Below, one piece after another: positions 24,623 to 33,782 of a stretch of 64,000 nucleotides of DNA. Source of the stretch: Pseudomonas gingeri (GTDB lineage: Bacteria; Pseudomonadota; Gammaproteobacteria; Pseudomonadales; Pseudomonadaceae); the NCBI RefSeq assembly GCF_013385635.1, contig NZ_JACAPR010000010.1, positions 1-64,000 on the forward strand. Direction: 5' to 3'. The notes under the pieces were generated by a model. That model was given only the letters and a program-made list of their open reading frames with translations, was not told where the DNA came from and searched no databases. The translations under genes were made by a program, and so were the position numbers. Position 1 is the first letter of the stretch, and each line of letters starts with the position of its first letter.

Positions 24623-26461
24623 ATGAACGTTCGAACAGACGACGTGATCACCTGGGGCATGATGCTCCGCAAGCTGCCCACCGTTGCCAAGGCCCTGCCG
24701 CGGGTTATCCGCGGGCTCAAGCTGTCCAATGTGAAGAAACCCGACCAGCCTTGCGGGCTCGGCTGGAGTTTCGAGCAGGCTGTTGCGCGCAACCCGTCGG
24801 GGCCGGCGCTGCTGTACGGCAACCGCACCCTCACGTATCAACAGGCCAATCAATGGGCCAACCGTATCGCCCACTACCTGATCGCCCAGGGTATCGGCAA
24901 AGGCGATGTGGTAGGGATCCTGATCGAGAATCGCATCGAGTTGCTGGCGACGGTACTGGCGGTGGCCAAGGTCGGCGGCGTCTGCGCCATGCTCAATACC
25001 TCCCAGACCCAGCATGCCCTGGTCCACAGCATTACCCTGGTCTCGCCGGTGGCGATGGTGGTCGGCGCGGAACTGCTGGAAGCTTACGCGGCGGTGCGCG
25101 AGCAAGTGGCGATCGATCCGGCCCGGCATTATTTCGTGGCGGACCAGGACACTCTGGCCGACCCCGGCGAGGCACCGGCGGGTTGGAACAACCTGATGGC
25201 CGCGAGCGTCGGCGAGGCTGATGGCAATCCGGCCAGCAGCCAGCGGATCTTCAGCAATGACCCGTGCTTCTACATCTACACCTCCGGCACCACCGGCCTG
25301 CCCAAGGCAGGGATTTTCCGCCATGGCCGCTGGATGAAGACCTATGCCAGTTTTGGCCTGATCGCCCTCGACATGGGGCCGCAGGACGTCATCTATTGCA
25401 CGCTGCCGCTGTACCACGCCACTGGCCTGTGCGTGTGCTGGGGCTCGGCGATTGCCGGGGCGTCGGGGTTCGCCTTCCGTCGCAAGTTCAGCGCCAGCCA
25501 GTTCTGGGACGAAGCGCGGCGTTTCAATGCCACGACCCTGGGCTATGTGGGGGAGTTGTGCCGCTACCTGCTCGACCAGCCGCCCAGCCCCGGGGACGCG
25601 CGCAACAAGGTCGCCAAGATGATCGGCAACGGCTTGCGGCCCGGTGTCTGGCGTGAGTTCAAGCAGCGTTTCGACATCGATCACATCAGCGAGTTCTATG
25701 CCGCCAGCGATGGCAATATCGGTTTTACCAACGCGCTCAATTTCAACAACACCATCGGTTTTTCCCTGATGTCCTGGGCCCTGGTGGAGTACGCGCCGGA
25801 TTGCGGTACGCCGTTGCGCGATGCCGATGGTTTCATGCGCAAGGTGCCCAAGGGCGGTCAGGGCCTGCTGCTGGCCAGGATCGATGACAAGGCGCCGCTG
25901 GACGGTTATACCGAATCGGCCAAGACCCAGAAAGTGGTGCTGTGCGACGTTTTCGAAAAAGGTGACCGCTATTTCAACACCGGTGATCTGTTGCGCGATA
26001 TCGGCTTCGGTCATGCCCAGTTCGTTGATCGCCTGGGGGATTCCTATCGGTGGAAGGGCGAGAACGTCTCCACCACCGAAGTGGAAAACATCCTTCTGCA
26101 ACATCCGCATATCGCCGAAGTAGTGGCCTATGGAGTGGAAATCAGCAATACCAACGGGCGTGCCGGCATGGCCGCGATTACCCCCGCCGAATCACTGGCG
26201 ACCCTGGATTTCACCGAACTGCTGAATTTTGCCCGTGAACAGATGCCGGCCTATGCGGTGCCGCTGTTCCTGCGGGTGAAACTGAAGATGGAAACCACCG
26301 GTACCTTCAAGTACCAGAAGGGCCGGCTCAGGGAGGAAGCGTTCGATCCCGGCAAAGTCGGCGAGGATCCGATCTATGCCTGGCTGCCAGGGTCCGACAC
26401 CTATGTACAGGTGACGGGAGAAGTGCATGAGGATATTCATGCTGGCAAGTTCCGTTATTGA
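24623..26461 (+). CDS. Very-long/long-chain acyl-CoA synthetase (FATP type)
   Basis: A 612-residue adenylate-forming enzyme. Core motifs are the P-loop YTSGTTGLPKAGIFRHGRW (about 217-235), the gate region YCTLPLYHATGLCVCWGS and YAASDGNIGFTN, then YFNTGDLLRDIGFG with the conserved Asp and RLGDSYRWKGENVSTTEVE (hinge and A10-like Lys region). These motifs match the FATP/ACSVL class (activates long-chain fatty acids to acyl-CoA, often at the membrane). Start: ATG 24623 with AGGA 9-10 bp upstream; ATG 24614 is an alternative. It stands alone, with no beta-oxidation genes nearby. Confidence 0.9.
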   Translation: MNVRTDDVITWGMMLRKLPTVAKALPRVIRGLKLSNVKKPDQPCGLGWSFEQAVARNPSGPALLYGNRTLTYQQANQWANRIAHYLIAQGIGKGDVVGILIENRIELLATVLAVAKVGGVCAMLNTSQTQHALVHSITLVSPVAMVVGAELLEAYAAVREQVAIDPARHYFVADQDTLADPGEAPAGWNNLMAASVGEADGNPASSQRIFSNDPCFYIYTSGTTGLPKAGIFRHGRWMKTYASFGLIALDMGPQDVIYCTLPLYHATGLCVCWGSAIAGASGFAFRRKFSASQFWDEARRFNATTLGYVGELCRYLLDQPPSPGDARNKVAKMIGNGLRPGVWREFKQRFDIDHISEFYAASDGNIGFTNALNFNNTIGFSLMSWALVEYAPDCGTPLRDADGFMRKVPKGGQGLLLARIDDKAPLDGYTESAKTQKVVLCDVFEKGDRYFNTGDLLRDIGFGHAQFVDRLGDSYRWKGENVSTTEVENILLQHPHIAEVVAYGVEISNTNGRAGMAAITPAESLATLDFTELLNFAREQMPAYAVPLFLRVKLKMETTGTFKYQKGRLREEAFDPGKVGEDPIYAWLPGSDTYVQVTGEVHEDIHAGKFRY

Positions 26462-26569
26462 TTATGACTATGGAAGCGCTTGAAAAATAAGGCATGACAA
26501 GGAAACCCAGGCTCGGGAAACTCACTCCAACAGTTATCCAGTTTCTCGTTGAGCCACAGGGAGTCCAGC

Positions 26570-27088
26570 ATGTCCGATCAAGCCCGACAAATGACCGAAG
26601 AAGAAGCCGCCGAGTTTGCCGAACAGGTATTCGACGTGGCGCGCAAAGGCGATGCGGCCATGCTGGCAGCCCTGTTGAGCAAGGGCCTGCCGGCAAACCT
26701 GCGCAATCACAAGGGCGATACCCTGTTGATGCTTGCCAGTTACCACGGGCATGTCGATGCCGTACGGGTATTGCTCGAGCACAAGGCCGATCCGGAAATC
26801 CGTAACGACAACGGCCAGAGCCCGATTGCCGGGGCTGCGTTCAAGGGCGACCTGCCGATGGTCAAGCTGCTGATCGAAGGCGGTGCCCAGGTCGAAGGTG
26901 CTTCGGCGGACGGTCGTACGGCCTTGATGATGGCGGCGATGTTCAATCGCACCGGCATTGTCGAATACCTGCTCGGCCAGGGCGCCGATCCTCAGGCCAG
27001 GGACGCCAATGGCGTCACCGCGCTGGCGGCGGCCCATACCATGGGCGCGGCTGATACGGTGGCCCAGTTGCAACGACTCGGCGCCTGA
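26570..27088 (+). CDS. Ankyrin-repeat protein
   Basis: A 172-residue protein with about four ankyrin repeats: residues 28-57, 58-90 (KGDTLLMLASYHGHVDAVRVLLEH), 91-123 (NGQSPIAGAAFKGDLPMVKLLIE) and 124-157 (DGRTALMMAAMFNRTGIVEYLLG), plus a terminal half-repeat. An acidic N-terminal helix (MTEEEAAEFAEQVF) precedes them. There is no signal peptide. Similar small ankyrin proteins in pseudomonads accompany catalase genes or act as protein-binding modules, but no catalase is nearby. The function here is unknown. Confidence 0.88.
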   Translation: MSDQARQMTEEEAAEFAEQVFDVARKGDAAMLAALLSKGLPANLRNHKGDTLLMLASYHGHVDAVRVLLEHKADPEIRNDNGQSPIAGAAFKGDLPMVKLLIEGGAQVEGASADGRTALMMAAMFNRTGIVEYLLGQGADPQARDANGVTALAAAHTMGAADTVAQLQRLGA

Positions 27089-27183
27089 GGTTTGTGTCGT
27101 GGCGCAGGCTTTGAGCCTGCGCCGCAGCGGCATTTGCGCTATCCTTCGCGACCCCGAACAGCCCCAGGTCGCAGGATCCCGTC

Positions 27184-27714
27184 ATGAAAACCGCCCTTAT
27201 CGAACTCATCAATAAAATCAGCTCCGGCTGCATGGGCGAGGCCGAGATCCAGCAGATCGCCGACGAGGCGGCCCAGGCCTACGCTGACGCAGCGGGGTTC
27301 CTGGCGGCCAATCCGGATATCAACTACGACGACAGCTTCCCGATTGCCCTGGGTGAATGGGTGGTGGTCGGCAGCCTGCCGGAAACCGTGCTGTTCCAGG
27401 CAGACACCTATATGGATCTGTTCGCGCAGATCGTCGATTCCTTCGGCAAGGATGTCCCGTTCAACATCAAGCCCAAGCAACTGGCCAAGGTCGAGGCGCT
27501 GACGGCACTCAACCGCATCCAGATCCAGCTCGGCAGCATGAATCCGGAAATGGGCGGCTACGTCCTGATGGATTTCAGCCAGCCGCTGGATGACGAATTG
27601 CAGGCAGTCCTGGTCTACGGCAACGACCTGCCACGGGTACTGGAGTTGTGCGAGCAGGTCGGCATCGCCGCCGCCCCGTCGCTGGAAGCCCTGCGGATCG
27701 CCTTGCACGTCTGA
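27184..27714 (+). CDS. Conserved hypothetical protein
   Basis: A 176-residue soluble, acidic protein (MKTALIELINKISSGCMGEAEIQQIADEAA...). No signal, TM segment or catalytic motif is visible. Two predicted domains can be guessed: an N-terminal helical part (1-50) and an alpha/beta part (60-176, with ALGEWVVVGSLPETVLFQADTY and VLVYGNDLPRVLELCEQ). I do not recognise the family. An AGGAT ribosome binding site precedes the ATG. Confidence 0.7.
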   Translation: MKTALIELINKISSGCMGEAEIQQIADEAAQAYADAAGFLAANPDINYDDSFPIALGEWVVVGSLPETVLFQADTYMDLFAQIVDSFGKDVPFNIKPKQLAKVEALTALNRIQIQLGSMNPEMGGYVLMDFSQPLDDELQAVLVYGNDLPRVLELCEQVGIAAAPSLEALRIALHV

Positions 27715-27804
27715 GCCCTGAGTTCTCCAGGCCGCAGAATAAACGGAACCCCTGTCCGGGCCGGCTATCCTAAGGAAGGCAAGTCCTCACTCGGGAGCAA
27801 CACC

Positions 27805-27996
27805 ATGGGTTCAACCTTCAACGGCCTCGTCGGCCTGATCATTCTAGCCCTGGACATCTGGGCCATTATCAATGTGCTGAAAAGCGGCGCTGAAACCGGG
27901 ATGAAAATCCTCTGGATACTGCTGATCATCCTGTTGCCGGTGCTGGGCCTGATCATCTGGGCGATTGCCGGACCCAGGGGCAATGTGCGGTTCTAG
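27805..27996 (+). CDS. PLDc_N-domain small membrane protein
   Basis: A 63-residue protein with two TM segments: about 8-24 (LVGLIILALDIWAIINV) and 33-55 (MKILWILLIILLPVLGLIIWAIAG). The spacing and the xDIWAIINVLKS...W-x-x-LIILLPVLGLIIWxxxGPR pattern match the phospholipase D/nuclease N-terminal (PLDc_N) family of small membrane proteins, whose function alone is unknown. A GGGAG ribosome binding site precedes the ATG. Confidence 0.8.
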   Translation: MGSTFNGLVGLIILALDIWAIINVLKSGAETGMKILWILLIILLPVLGLIIWAIAGPRGNVRF

Positions 27997-28343
27997 ACCG
28001 GGCCTCGACCACGACAGGTGACGATCGCTTGCCGGAGCAGGGAATACTGCTTCGGCAGGTCCTGGTTTTTTATGTGTCAAAACATGCGCCAGACGAAATT
28101 TTCACATTCCGTCGCAGACAATTCCTGCGCATGATTGACCTCTCGCTCCTTGCAATCCGCTGTTTCAGAACGGTTTTCGGCTTGGGCGAGGAAAGATTTC
28201 AACAGCGACCGGCAACGCATGGGTGGTAAACCATCGATGATCGTGCAACATTTGCCGGCTTCGCGCCCCTCTTGTGGTTCATCAAGGGCTGGGCGCCGCT
28301 GAACCCGACTTTTCAACTTGAATCCAACGAGTCCCAAACCGAC
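27997..28343. other. Intergenic region upstream of the LTA-synthase-like gene
   Basis: This 347-bp gap holds the terminator of the PLDc_N gene at its start. The rest is probably a long leader of the following gene; I see no small gene or clear promoter. Confidence 0.35.
28030..28071 (+). terminator. Intrinsic terminator after the PLDc_N gene
   Basis: TGCCGGAGCAG pairs with CTGCTTCGGCA (one G-U) around GGAATA; a TTTTTT run follows within 8-14 bases. Confidence 0.6.
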
Positions 28344-30425
28344 ATGGCAAACCCGGACGCCCTGAGCAAGCAGCGCCCCTCAACGCGCCTGCTGCAACCG
28401 ACAGTTAAGTCTCATCTGGCCTACACGCTGTTGTGTGCATTGATCATGATGGTGATGTTCACCCTGCTGCGGGTTGCATTGCTGGTCTACAACCGCGAGA
28501 TGATTCTCGACACCCCGGCTTCGACCTTCATCGAGGCGTTCGGCAACGGCCTGCGTTTCGATATCCGCATCGTGGTCTACCTCTGCATTCCATTGACCCT
28601 GGCCTTCCTCAGTGCCCGGGCGATGGCCGCTCGCGGCCTGTTCCGCCTCTGGCTGACGGCGGCGTCGAGCCTGGCGCTGTTCTGCGGGCTGATGGAGATG
28701 GACTTCTACCGCGAGTTCCACCAGCGTCTCAACGGCCTGGTGTTCCAGTACGTGAAGGAAGACCCGAAAACCGTCATGAGCATGCTCTGGTACGGTTTTC
28801 CGGTGGTCCGCTACCTGCTGGCCTGGGCCGTGGGCACCGTGGTGTTGAGCCTGCTGTTCAAGGGCGCCGATCGCATCACCCGTCCCCGCACTACCTTCAA
28901 CGCAAGCGTCGGCGCACGCGCGGTCGCGCCATGGTATGCCCGGGCAGTAGTGTTCGTGGTGCTGTTGCTGATCTGCGTGGTTGCGGCTCGTGGCACACTG
29001 CGCCAGGGGCCGCCGCTGCGCTGGGGGGATGCCTACACCACCAACTCCAACTTCGCCAACCAACTGGGCCTCAATGGTTCGTTGACGCTGATCTCGGCGG
29101 CCCAGAGTCGCTTGTCCGATGATCGCGACAATATCTGGAAGGCCACCCTGCAGCAGCCTGTTGCCCAGCAGACCGTGCGCGACATGCTGCTGACCGGCGA
29201 TGACAAACTGGTGGAAAGCGATATTGCCGCGATCCGTCGTGACACCACGCCGCCGGCGCAGAACACCCTGCCGATCAAGAACGTGGTGGTGATCCTGATG
29301 GAAAGCTTCGCCGGTCACTCGGTGGGCGCCCTGGGTCGTCCCGGCAACATCACCCCGTACTTTGACAAGTTGTCGAAGGAAGGCCTGTTGTTCGATCGCT
29401 TCTTTTCCAATGGCACCCATACCCACCAGGGCATGTTCGCGACCATGGCCTGTTTCCCGAACCTGCCGGGCTTCGAATACCTGATGCAGACGCCGGAGGG
29501 CAGTCACAAGCTGTCGGGCCTGCCGCAACTGCTCAGCGCTCGCAAGTATGACGACGTGTATGTCTACAACGGCGACTTCGCCTGGGACAACCAGTCGGGC
29601 TTCTTCGGCAGCCAGGGCATGACTACCTTTATCGGCCGTAACGACTTCGTCAACCCGGTGTTCTCCGATCCGACCTGGGGCGTTTCCGACCAGGACATGT
29701 TCGATCGCAGTCTGGAAGAGCTCAAGACCCGTGGTGAAGCCGGCAAGCCGTTCTACGCGCTGCTGCAGACCCTGTCCAACCACACCCCGTATGCGCTGCC
29801 GACACCCTTGCCGGTCGAGCGGGTGACCGACCGTGGTTCCCTCAATGAGCACCTGACGGCCATGCGTTATGCCGACTGGGCACTGGGGCAGTTCTTCGAG
29901 AAGGCCCGCAAGGAACCCTACTTCAAGGAAACCCTGTTCGTAGTGGTGGGTGACCATGGTTTTGGCAACGATGAGCAGATCACCGAAATGGACCTGGGTC
30001 GCTTCAACGTCCCGCTGCTGCTGATCGGTCCGGGCATCCAGGAGAAGTTCGGCGCGCGTCGCGACACCGTGGGCACCCAGATCGATATCGTGCCGACCAT
30101 CATGGGCCGCCTGGGCGGCGAGTTCCGCCAGCAGTGCTGGGGGCGTGACCTGCTCAACCTGCCGGAAGGCGACAAGGGCATCGGCATGATCAAGCCGTCC
30201 GGTAACGAGCCGACCGTGGCGATCATCAATGGCGATCACATCCTGGTCCAGCCCAAGGATGTGCCGGCCAAGGTCTGGCGCTATCAGTTGGGCGCCAACC
30301 CGGGGGGCGAAGTGATCCCCAACTCGCCGGACGAGGCCGAGTTGAAGCAGAAGCTGGGTTCTTTCATCCAGACTGCGACCAAGAGCCTGCTGGATAACAC
30401 GGCGGGTGTTGCTCCGACCAAGTAA
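28344..30425 (+). CDS. LTA-synthase-family sulfatase-fold membrane phosphotransferase
   Basis: A 693-residue protein with five TM segments in the first 215 residues and a large extracytoplasmic alkaline-phosphatase/sulfatase domain (about 290-690). Metal and nucleophile features are VVVILMESFAGHSVGALG (Glu) near 312, the NGTHTHQGMF motif with the probable nucleophile Thr358, and VVGDHGFGN (Asp-His) near 534. Family members transfer phosphoglycerol or other head groups to lipid-linked or periplasmic glycans. In Gram-negatives, osmoregulated glucan or unknown acceptors are usual. Start: ATG 28344; the frame is open to 28272 but the ATG gives a conserved-looking start. It ends at a strong terminator. 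Confidence 0.9.
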   Translation: MANPDALSKQRPSTRLLQPTVKSHLAYTLLCALIMMVMFTLLRVALLVYNREMILDTPASTFIEAFGNGLRFDIRIVVYLCIPLTLAFLSARAMAARGLFRLWLTAASSLALFCGLMEMDFYREFHQRLNGLVFQYVKEDPKTVMSMLWYGFPVVRYLLAWAVGTVVLSLLFKGADRITRPRTTFNASVGARAVAPWYARAVVFVVLLLICVVAARGTLRQGPPLRWGDAYTTNSNFANQLGLNGSLTLISAAQSRLSDDRDNIWKATLQQPVAQQTVRDMLLTGDDKLVESDIAAIRRDTTPPAQNTLPIKNVVVILMESFAGHSVGALGRPGNITPYFDKLSKEGLLFDRFFSNGTHTHQGMFATMACFPNLPGFEYLMQTPEGSHKLSGLPQLLSARKYDDVYVYNGDFAWDNQSGFFGSQGMTTFIGRNDFVNPVFSDPTWGVSDQDMFDRSLEELKTRGEAGKPFYALLQTLSNHTPYALPTPLPVERVTDRGSLNEHLTAMRYADWALGQFFEKARKEPYFKETLFVVVGDHGFGNDEQITEMDLGRFNVPLLLIGPGIQEKFGARRDTVGTQIDIVPTIMGRLGGEFRQQCWGRDLLNLPEGDKGIGMIKPSGNEPTVAIINGDHILVQPKDVPAKVWRYQLGANPGGEVIPNSPDEAELKQKLGSFIQTATKSLLDNTAGVAPTK

Positions 30426-30452
30426 CGTCTTGCACGGATTATCCGTCGCATG

Positions 30453-30484
30453 AAAAACGCCCCGACTTGTCGGGGCGTTTTTTA
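30453..30484. terminator. Strong bidirectional intrinsic terminator
   Basis: AAAAACGCCCCGAC-TTGT-CGGGGCGTTTTTT: a symmetrical hairpin with A-run before and T-run after, serving the LTA-synthase-like gene on plus and the DUF3309 gene on minus. Confidence 0.9.
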
Positions 30485-30537
30485 TTGCCAGGTATCAAGA
30501 GTAACCGCCATCAAGGCTGGGTCAATGGACGGCGCAT

Positions 30538-30690
30538 TCATATCTTGCCAAGCAACAGCAGAATCAAGAGTACGACCAGCACCGTACCGATAATGCCCGA
30601 TGGGCCGTAACCCCAACTTCTGGAGTGTGGAAAGACTGGCAGGCCGCCAATCAGCAGCAGTATCAGGATGACGATCAGAATAGTACCCAT
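30538..30690 (-). CDS. DUF3309-family small membrane protein
   Basis: A 50-residue protein: hydrophobic MGTILIVILILLLIGGLPVF, a central HSRSWGYGPSG turn, and a second hydrophobic stretch (IIGTVLVVLLILLLLGKI). The pattern LPxxPHSxxWGYGPSG is the DUF3309 signature. It is a two-helix hairpin, probably in the inner membrane, of unknown role. The AAGGAAAAC ribosome binding site before the ATG supports translation. It shares the terminator at 30453-30484 by convergence. Confidence 0.85.
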   Translation of the reverse strand: MGTILIVILILLLIGGLPVFPHSRSWGYGPSGIIGTVLVVLLILLLLGKI

Positions 30691-31021
30691 GGCGTTTTCC
30701 TTATCGGTTGTTCTGCCATTGCAGACTTTGATTCAGCATTTGATTCAGTCGTTAAATAGCCAACGGCTTAAAGTTTCCGACCCGGGCCCTGCGTGGAAAA
30801 TTCAGTTTTTTATCAAGGTATTTTGCTCAGTCTTTTATTTCTTTTGATTATTGCCGTTTATTCACTCCAGCCGTTTTTACCGTTGAACTTGCCAGCACGC
30901 CGGCAGTCGCCCTCGGGTGTGACTTTGCCTGGGGCATTCAGCAATCTGATGGTGCATCGGCGGGCGATATTCCTTCGCTACACTGCGGCTCATCTTCTTC
31001 TGAACGCACAAGGCATCTCCT
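30691..31021. other. Intergenic region, promoters only
   Basis: A 331-bp divergent region between the DUF3309 and SDR genes, AT-rich near 30700-30870. The plus-strand open frame from 30793 starts with GTG without a ribosome binding site and runs into the SDR gene in another frame, so I do not call it. Confidence 0.4.
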
Positions 31022-31837
31022 ATGCAAAATCGCATCATGATCACTGGCGCCGGCTCCGGCCTTGGCCGCGAAATCGCACTGCGCTGGGCTCGCGAAGGCT
31101 GGCGGCTGGCCTTGTCCGATGTCAGTGAGGCGGGCCTGCAAGAAACCCTGAAGTTGGTGCGCGAGGCGGGCGGTGACGGCTTCACCCAGCGTTGCGATGT
31201 GCGTGACTACAGCCAGTTGACGGCCTTTGCCCAGGCCTGCGAGGTCAAGTTCGGCGGCATCGATGTGATCGTCAACAATGCCGGCGTGGCCTCCGGTGGG
31301 TTCTTCAGCGAATTGTCCCTGGAAGATTGGGAATGGCAGATAGCGATCAACCTGATGGGCGTGGTCAAGGGCTGCAAGGCCTTCCTGCCGCTGCTGGAGC
31401 AGAGCAAGGGCAAGATCATCAATATCGCGTCCATGGCGGCGCTGATGCAGGGCCCGGCCATGAGCAACTACAACGTTGCCAAGGCGGGTGTGGTGGCTTT
31501 GTCGGAAAGCTTGCTGGTCGAACTGGCGCAGCAGGAAATCGGCGTGCACGTGGTCTGCCCGTCGTTCTTCCAGACCAACCTGCTGGACTCGTTCCGTGGC
31601 CCGACCCCGGCGATGAAGGCCCAGGTCGGCAAGTTGCTGGAAAGCTCGCCGATTACCGCCAGCGATATCGCCGACTATATCTACCAGCATGTCGCACAGG
31701 GTGAGTTCATGATCCTGCCCCATGAACAGGGGCGCATGGCCTGGGCCCTGAAGCAGAAGAACCCGCAGTTGCTCTACGATGAAATGACCGTGATGGCCGA
31801 CAAGATGCGCGCCAAGGCCAGACAGTCGGTGCAATAG
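31022..31837 (+). CDS. SDR-family oxidoreductase
   Basis: A 271-residue classical short-chain dehydrogenase. Seen are the cofactor motif TGAGSGLG (8-15), Asp in LALSDVSEA (suggesting NAD preference), NNAGV near 84, Ser in IINIASMAAL near 139 and YNVAK (Tyr/Lys catalytic pair) near 152. The C-terminal extension (IYQHVAQGEFMILPHEQGRMAW) with long substrate lid is typical of a subgroup often annotated as lipid- or steroid-active, which I cannot confirm. Start: ATG with AAGG upstream. It is not obviously in an operon. Confidence 0.88.
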   Translation: MQNRIMITGAGSGLGREIALRWAREGWRLALSDVSEAGLQETLKLVREAGGDGFTQRCDVRDYSQLTAFAQACEVKFGGIDVIVNNAGVASGGFFSELSLEDWEWQIAINLMGVVKGCKAFLPLLEQSKGKIINIASMAALMQGPAMSNYNVAKAGVVALSESLLVELAQQEIGVHVVCPSFFQTNLLDSFRGPTPAMKAQVGKLLESSPITASDIADYIYQHVAQGEFMILPHEQGRMAWALKQKNPQLLYDEMTVMADKMRAKARQSVQ

Positions 31838-32024
31838 GCTATCGAACGGGGCTGCGCTCGGGTATTGCCGCAGCGAAAGTTCCGATTGGCAGAAGTATGA
31901 AATCTGATTCTGTAGGGCGAATCGGCCGTGTCGGTAAGGGCGGGCTGATTTGCCGCGCCTGCATTGAAGGCCGTGGTCGGGCCGGGCAGTCTTGGCCGCT
32001 CATAAACCCTTGAGGATGAGTGCC

Positions 32025-32234
32025 ATGCTTGTATTGAGCCGCGTCGTGGGCGAGATGATTTCCATCGGCGATAACATCACCGTGCGAATTCTCGCCGTCA
32101 ACGGCAACCATGTACGTTTTGGTGTGGAAGCACCGAAACACGTCAATGTGCATCGTGCCGAGATCTACCGGCGAATCCTGACAAAGGTCGAGCCGGGTGT
32201 CCCCTCTCATGACATCCGCGATCCGGTGGCCTGA
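32025..32234 (+). CDS. csrA: CsrA/Rsm-family RNA-binding regulator (extra paralogue)
   Basis: A 69-residue CsrA-fold protein. RNA-contact residues Leu4 and Arg44 are kept ([22 protein letters not shown]), with the [14 protein letters not shown] core strand. It is more divergent than RsmA or RsmE and has a 19-residue tail, so it looks like one of the additional Rsm paralogues (RsmI-like) of fluorescent pseudomonads. CsrA proteins bind GGA motifs in mRNA leaders and repress or stabilise translation, titrated by small RNAs. Start: ATG with GAGGATG upstream. Whether it is the main RsmA is unlikely. Confidence 0.85.
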   Translation: MLVLSRVVGEMISIGDNITVRILAVNGNHVRFGVEAPKHVNVHRAEIYRRILTKVEPGVPSHDIRDPVA

Positions 32235-32236
32235 GC

Positions 32237-32464
32237 TCAGTCGAAGAATTCCTTGGGCACCGCGTGCTTGGGCAACAGTTGGCACTGCTGGCTTTCCAGG
32301 TCGAAGAAAATCACCGCCTGGCCTTTGCTCAGCGCCTGCCGTACTCGCAGAACACGGGTTTCCTGGGGGGTATCGTCGCCGTTGTCGGTGCCGTCGCGGC
32401 TGACGAAATCTTCGATCAATCGGGTCAGGGTGTCGGGTTCGAGTTGGTCGTAGGGAATCAGCAT
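32237..32464 (-). CDS. YheU-family protein
   Basis: A 75-residue cytoplasmic protein beginning MLIPYDQLEPDTLTRLIEDFVSRDGTD with the YheU family pattern (LIPxxxLxPxTLxxLIExFVxREGTDYG) and a second half VRQALSKGQAVIFFDLESQQCQLLP. The function is unknown. It converges on the csrA paralogue with 2 bp between stops. Confidence 0.88.
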   Translation of the reverse strand: MLIPYDQLEPDTLTRLIEDFVSRDGTDNGDDTPQETRVLRVRQALSKGQAVIFFDLESQQCQLLPKHAVPKEFFD

Positions 32465-32576
32465 GGAAAGTTCTCTTCAGGAATCAGCGGCATGCTACTG
32501 CCACCGGCCGGCTCCGGCTACCGGCAATGCAGCGGGTAACCGGAACGGCGGGCGACGGGGCCTGGCGTGGAAACCT

Positions 32577-33770
32577 TCAGTCGAGCGGGTTGCGCTGGCC
32601 GATCAGGCTGTCCACTGACGGCACCCGGGTATCGCTTTCCATCTGGGTCTCGTGTTCCAGTTGGTGGCTGAAACGGTCGAGGGAGCCGGTGGCCGGCTGG
32701 GCATCGCTGGCGAACACCGGCGGGCTGAGCATATAGGCGCCGAGCAGGCGACTCAACGCCGCCAGGCTGTCGATATGGGTGCGCTCGTAGCCATGGGTGG
32801 CATCGCAACCGAATGCCAGCAGCGCCATGCGACTATCGTGCCCCGCGGTAGCGGCCGAATGGGCATCGCTGAAGTAGTAGCGAAACAGGTCGCGGCGCAC
32901 CGGCAGCTCGTTAGCAGCCGCCAGGCTCAGCAGATGGCGTGACAGATGATAGTCATAGGGACCACCGGAGTCCTGCATCGCCACGCTCACCGCGTGCTCG
33001 TTCGAATGCTGGCCCGGCGCGACCGGGGCGATGTCGATGCCGACGAATTCGCTGACGTCCCAGGGCAAGGCCGCCGCCGTGCCGCTCCCGGTTTCCTCGG
33101 TAATGGTGAACAGCGGATGGCAGTCGATCGGCGGCTGCGCATCACTTTCGACGATGGCCTTGAGCGCCGCGAGCAGGGCGGCTACCCCGGCCTTGTCGTC
33201 GAGGTGGCGGGCACTGATATGCCCGCTGTCGGTGAACTCCGGCAGTGGGTCGAAGGCGACGAAATCGCCCACGCTGATGCCCAGCGAGTCGCAGTCGGCG
33301 CGGGTGGTGCAGTAGGCGTCCAGGCGCAGTTCGACATGATCCCAACTGACTGGCAGTTCATCCACCGCCGTGTTGAAGGCGTGGCCGGAGGCCAGCAGAG
33401 GCAATACGCTGCCGCGGATCACTCCGGTGTCGGTGAACAGGCTGACCCGGCTGCCTTCGGCAAAGCGGCTCGACCAGCAACCGACAGGTGCCAGGGTCAG
33501 GCGACCGTTGTCCTTGATCGCCCGTACAGCGGCGCCGATGGTATCGAGGTGGGCTGAAACGGCACGATCGGGACTGCTCTGACGACCCTTGAGGGTGGCG
33601 CGTATGGTGCCGCGGCGGGTCAGTTCGAAGGGAATGCCCAGCTCTTCCAGGCGTTCGGCGACATAACGCACGATGGTGTCGGTGAACCCCGTCGGGCTGG
33701 GAATGGCGAGCATTTCCAGAAGGACCCGTTGCAGGTAGTCGAGGTCGGGTTGCGCGATGTTAGTGTTCAT
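32577..33770 (-). CDS. M42-like metallopeptidase of the NAGGN osmolyte operon
   Basis: A 397-residue peptidase-fold protein of the type associated with N-acetylglutaminylglutamine amide (NAGGN). Metal-binding positions typical of M42/M20-like enzymes are seen: AVSAHLDTIG (His/Asp, about 72-81), RHLDDKAGVAALLAALK (bridging Asp, about 188), FTITEETGSGTAAAL (catalytic Glu-Glu, about 223), IDIAPV (about 245) and the final His in GCDATHGYERTHI. Role in turnover or maturation of NAGGN is inferred from the neighbours. Start: ATG with AAGGAG. It follows ngg by 75 bp with a small tandem repeat in the gap. Confidence 0.88.
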   Translation of the reverse strand: MNTNIAQPDLDYLQRVLLEMLAIPSPTGFTDTIVRYVAERLEELGIPFELTRRGTIRATLKGRQSSPDRAVSAHLDTIGAAVRAIKDNGRLTLAPVGCWSSRFAEGSRVSLFTDTGVIRGSVLPLLASGHAFNTAVDELPVSWDHVELRLDAYCTTRADCDSLGISVGDFVAFDPLPEFTDSGHISARHLDDKAGVAALLAALKAIVESDAQPPIDCHPLFTITEETGSGTAAALPWDVSEFVGIDIAPVAPGQHSNEHAVSVAMQDSGGPYDYHLSRHLLSLAAANELPVRRDLFRYYFSDAHSAATAGHDSRMALLAFGCDATHGYERTHIDSLAALSRLLGAYMLSPPVFASDAQPATGSLDRFSHQLEHETQMESDTRVPSVDSLIGQRNPLD

Positions 33771-33782
33771 GGCTGCTCCTTG

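Noticed and set aside
30793..31128. Plus-strand open frame before the SDR gene with a hydrophobic start
   Set aside because: It starts at GTG without a ribosome binding site and continues into the SDR gene out of frame; I judged it chance.
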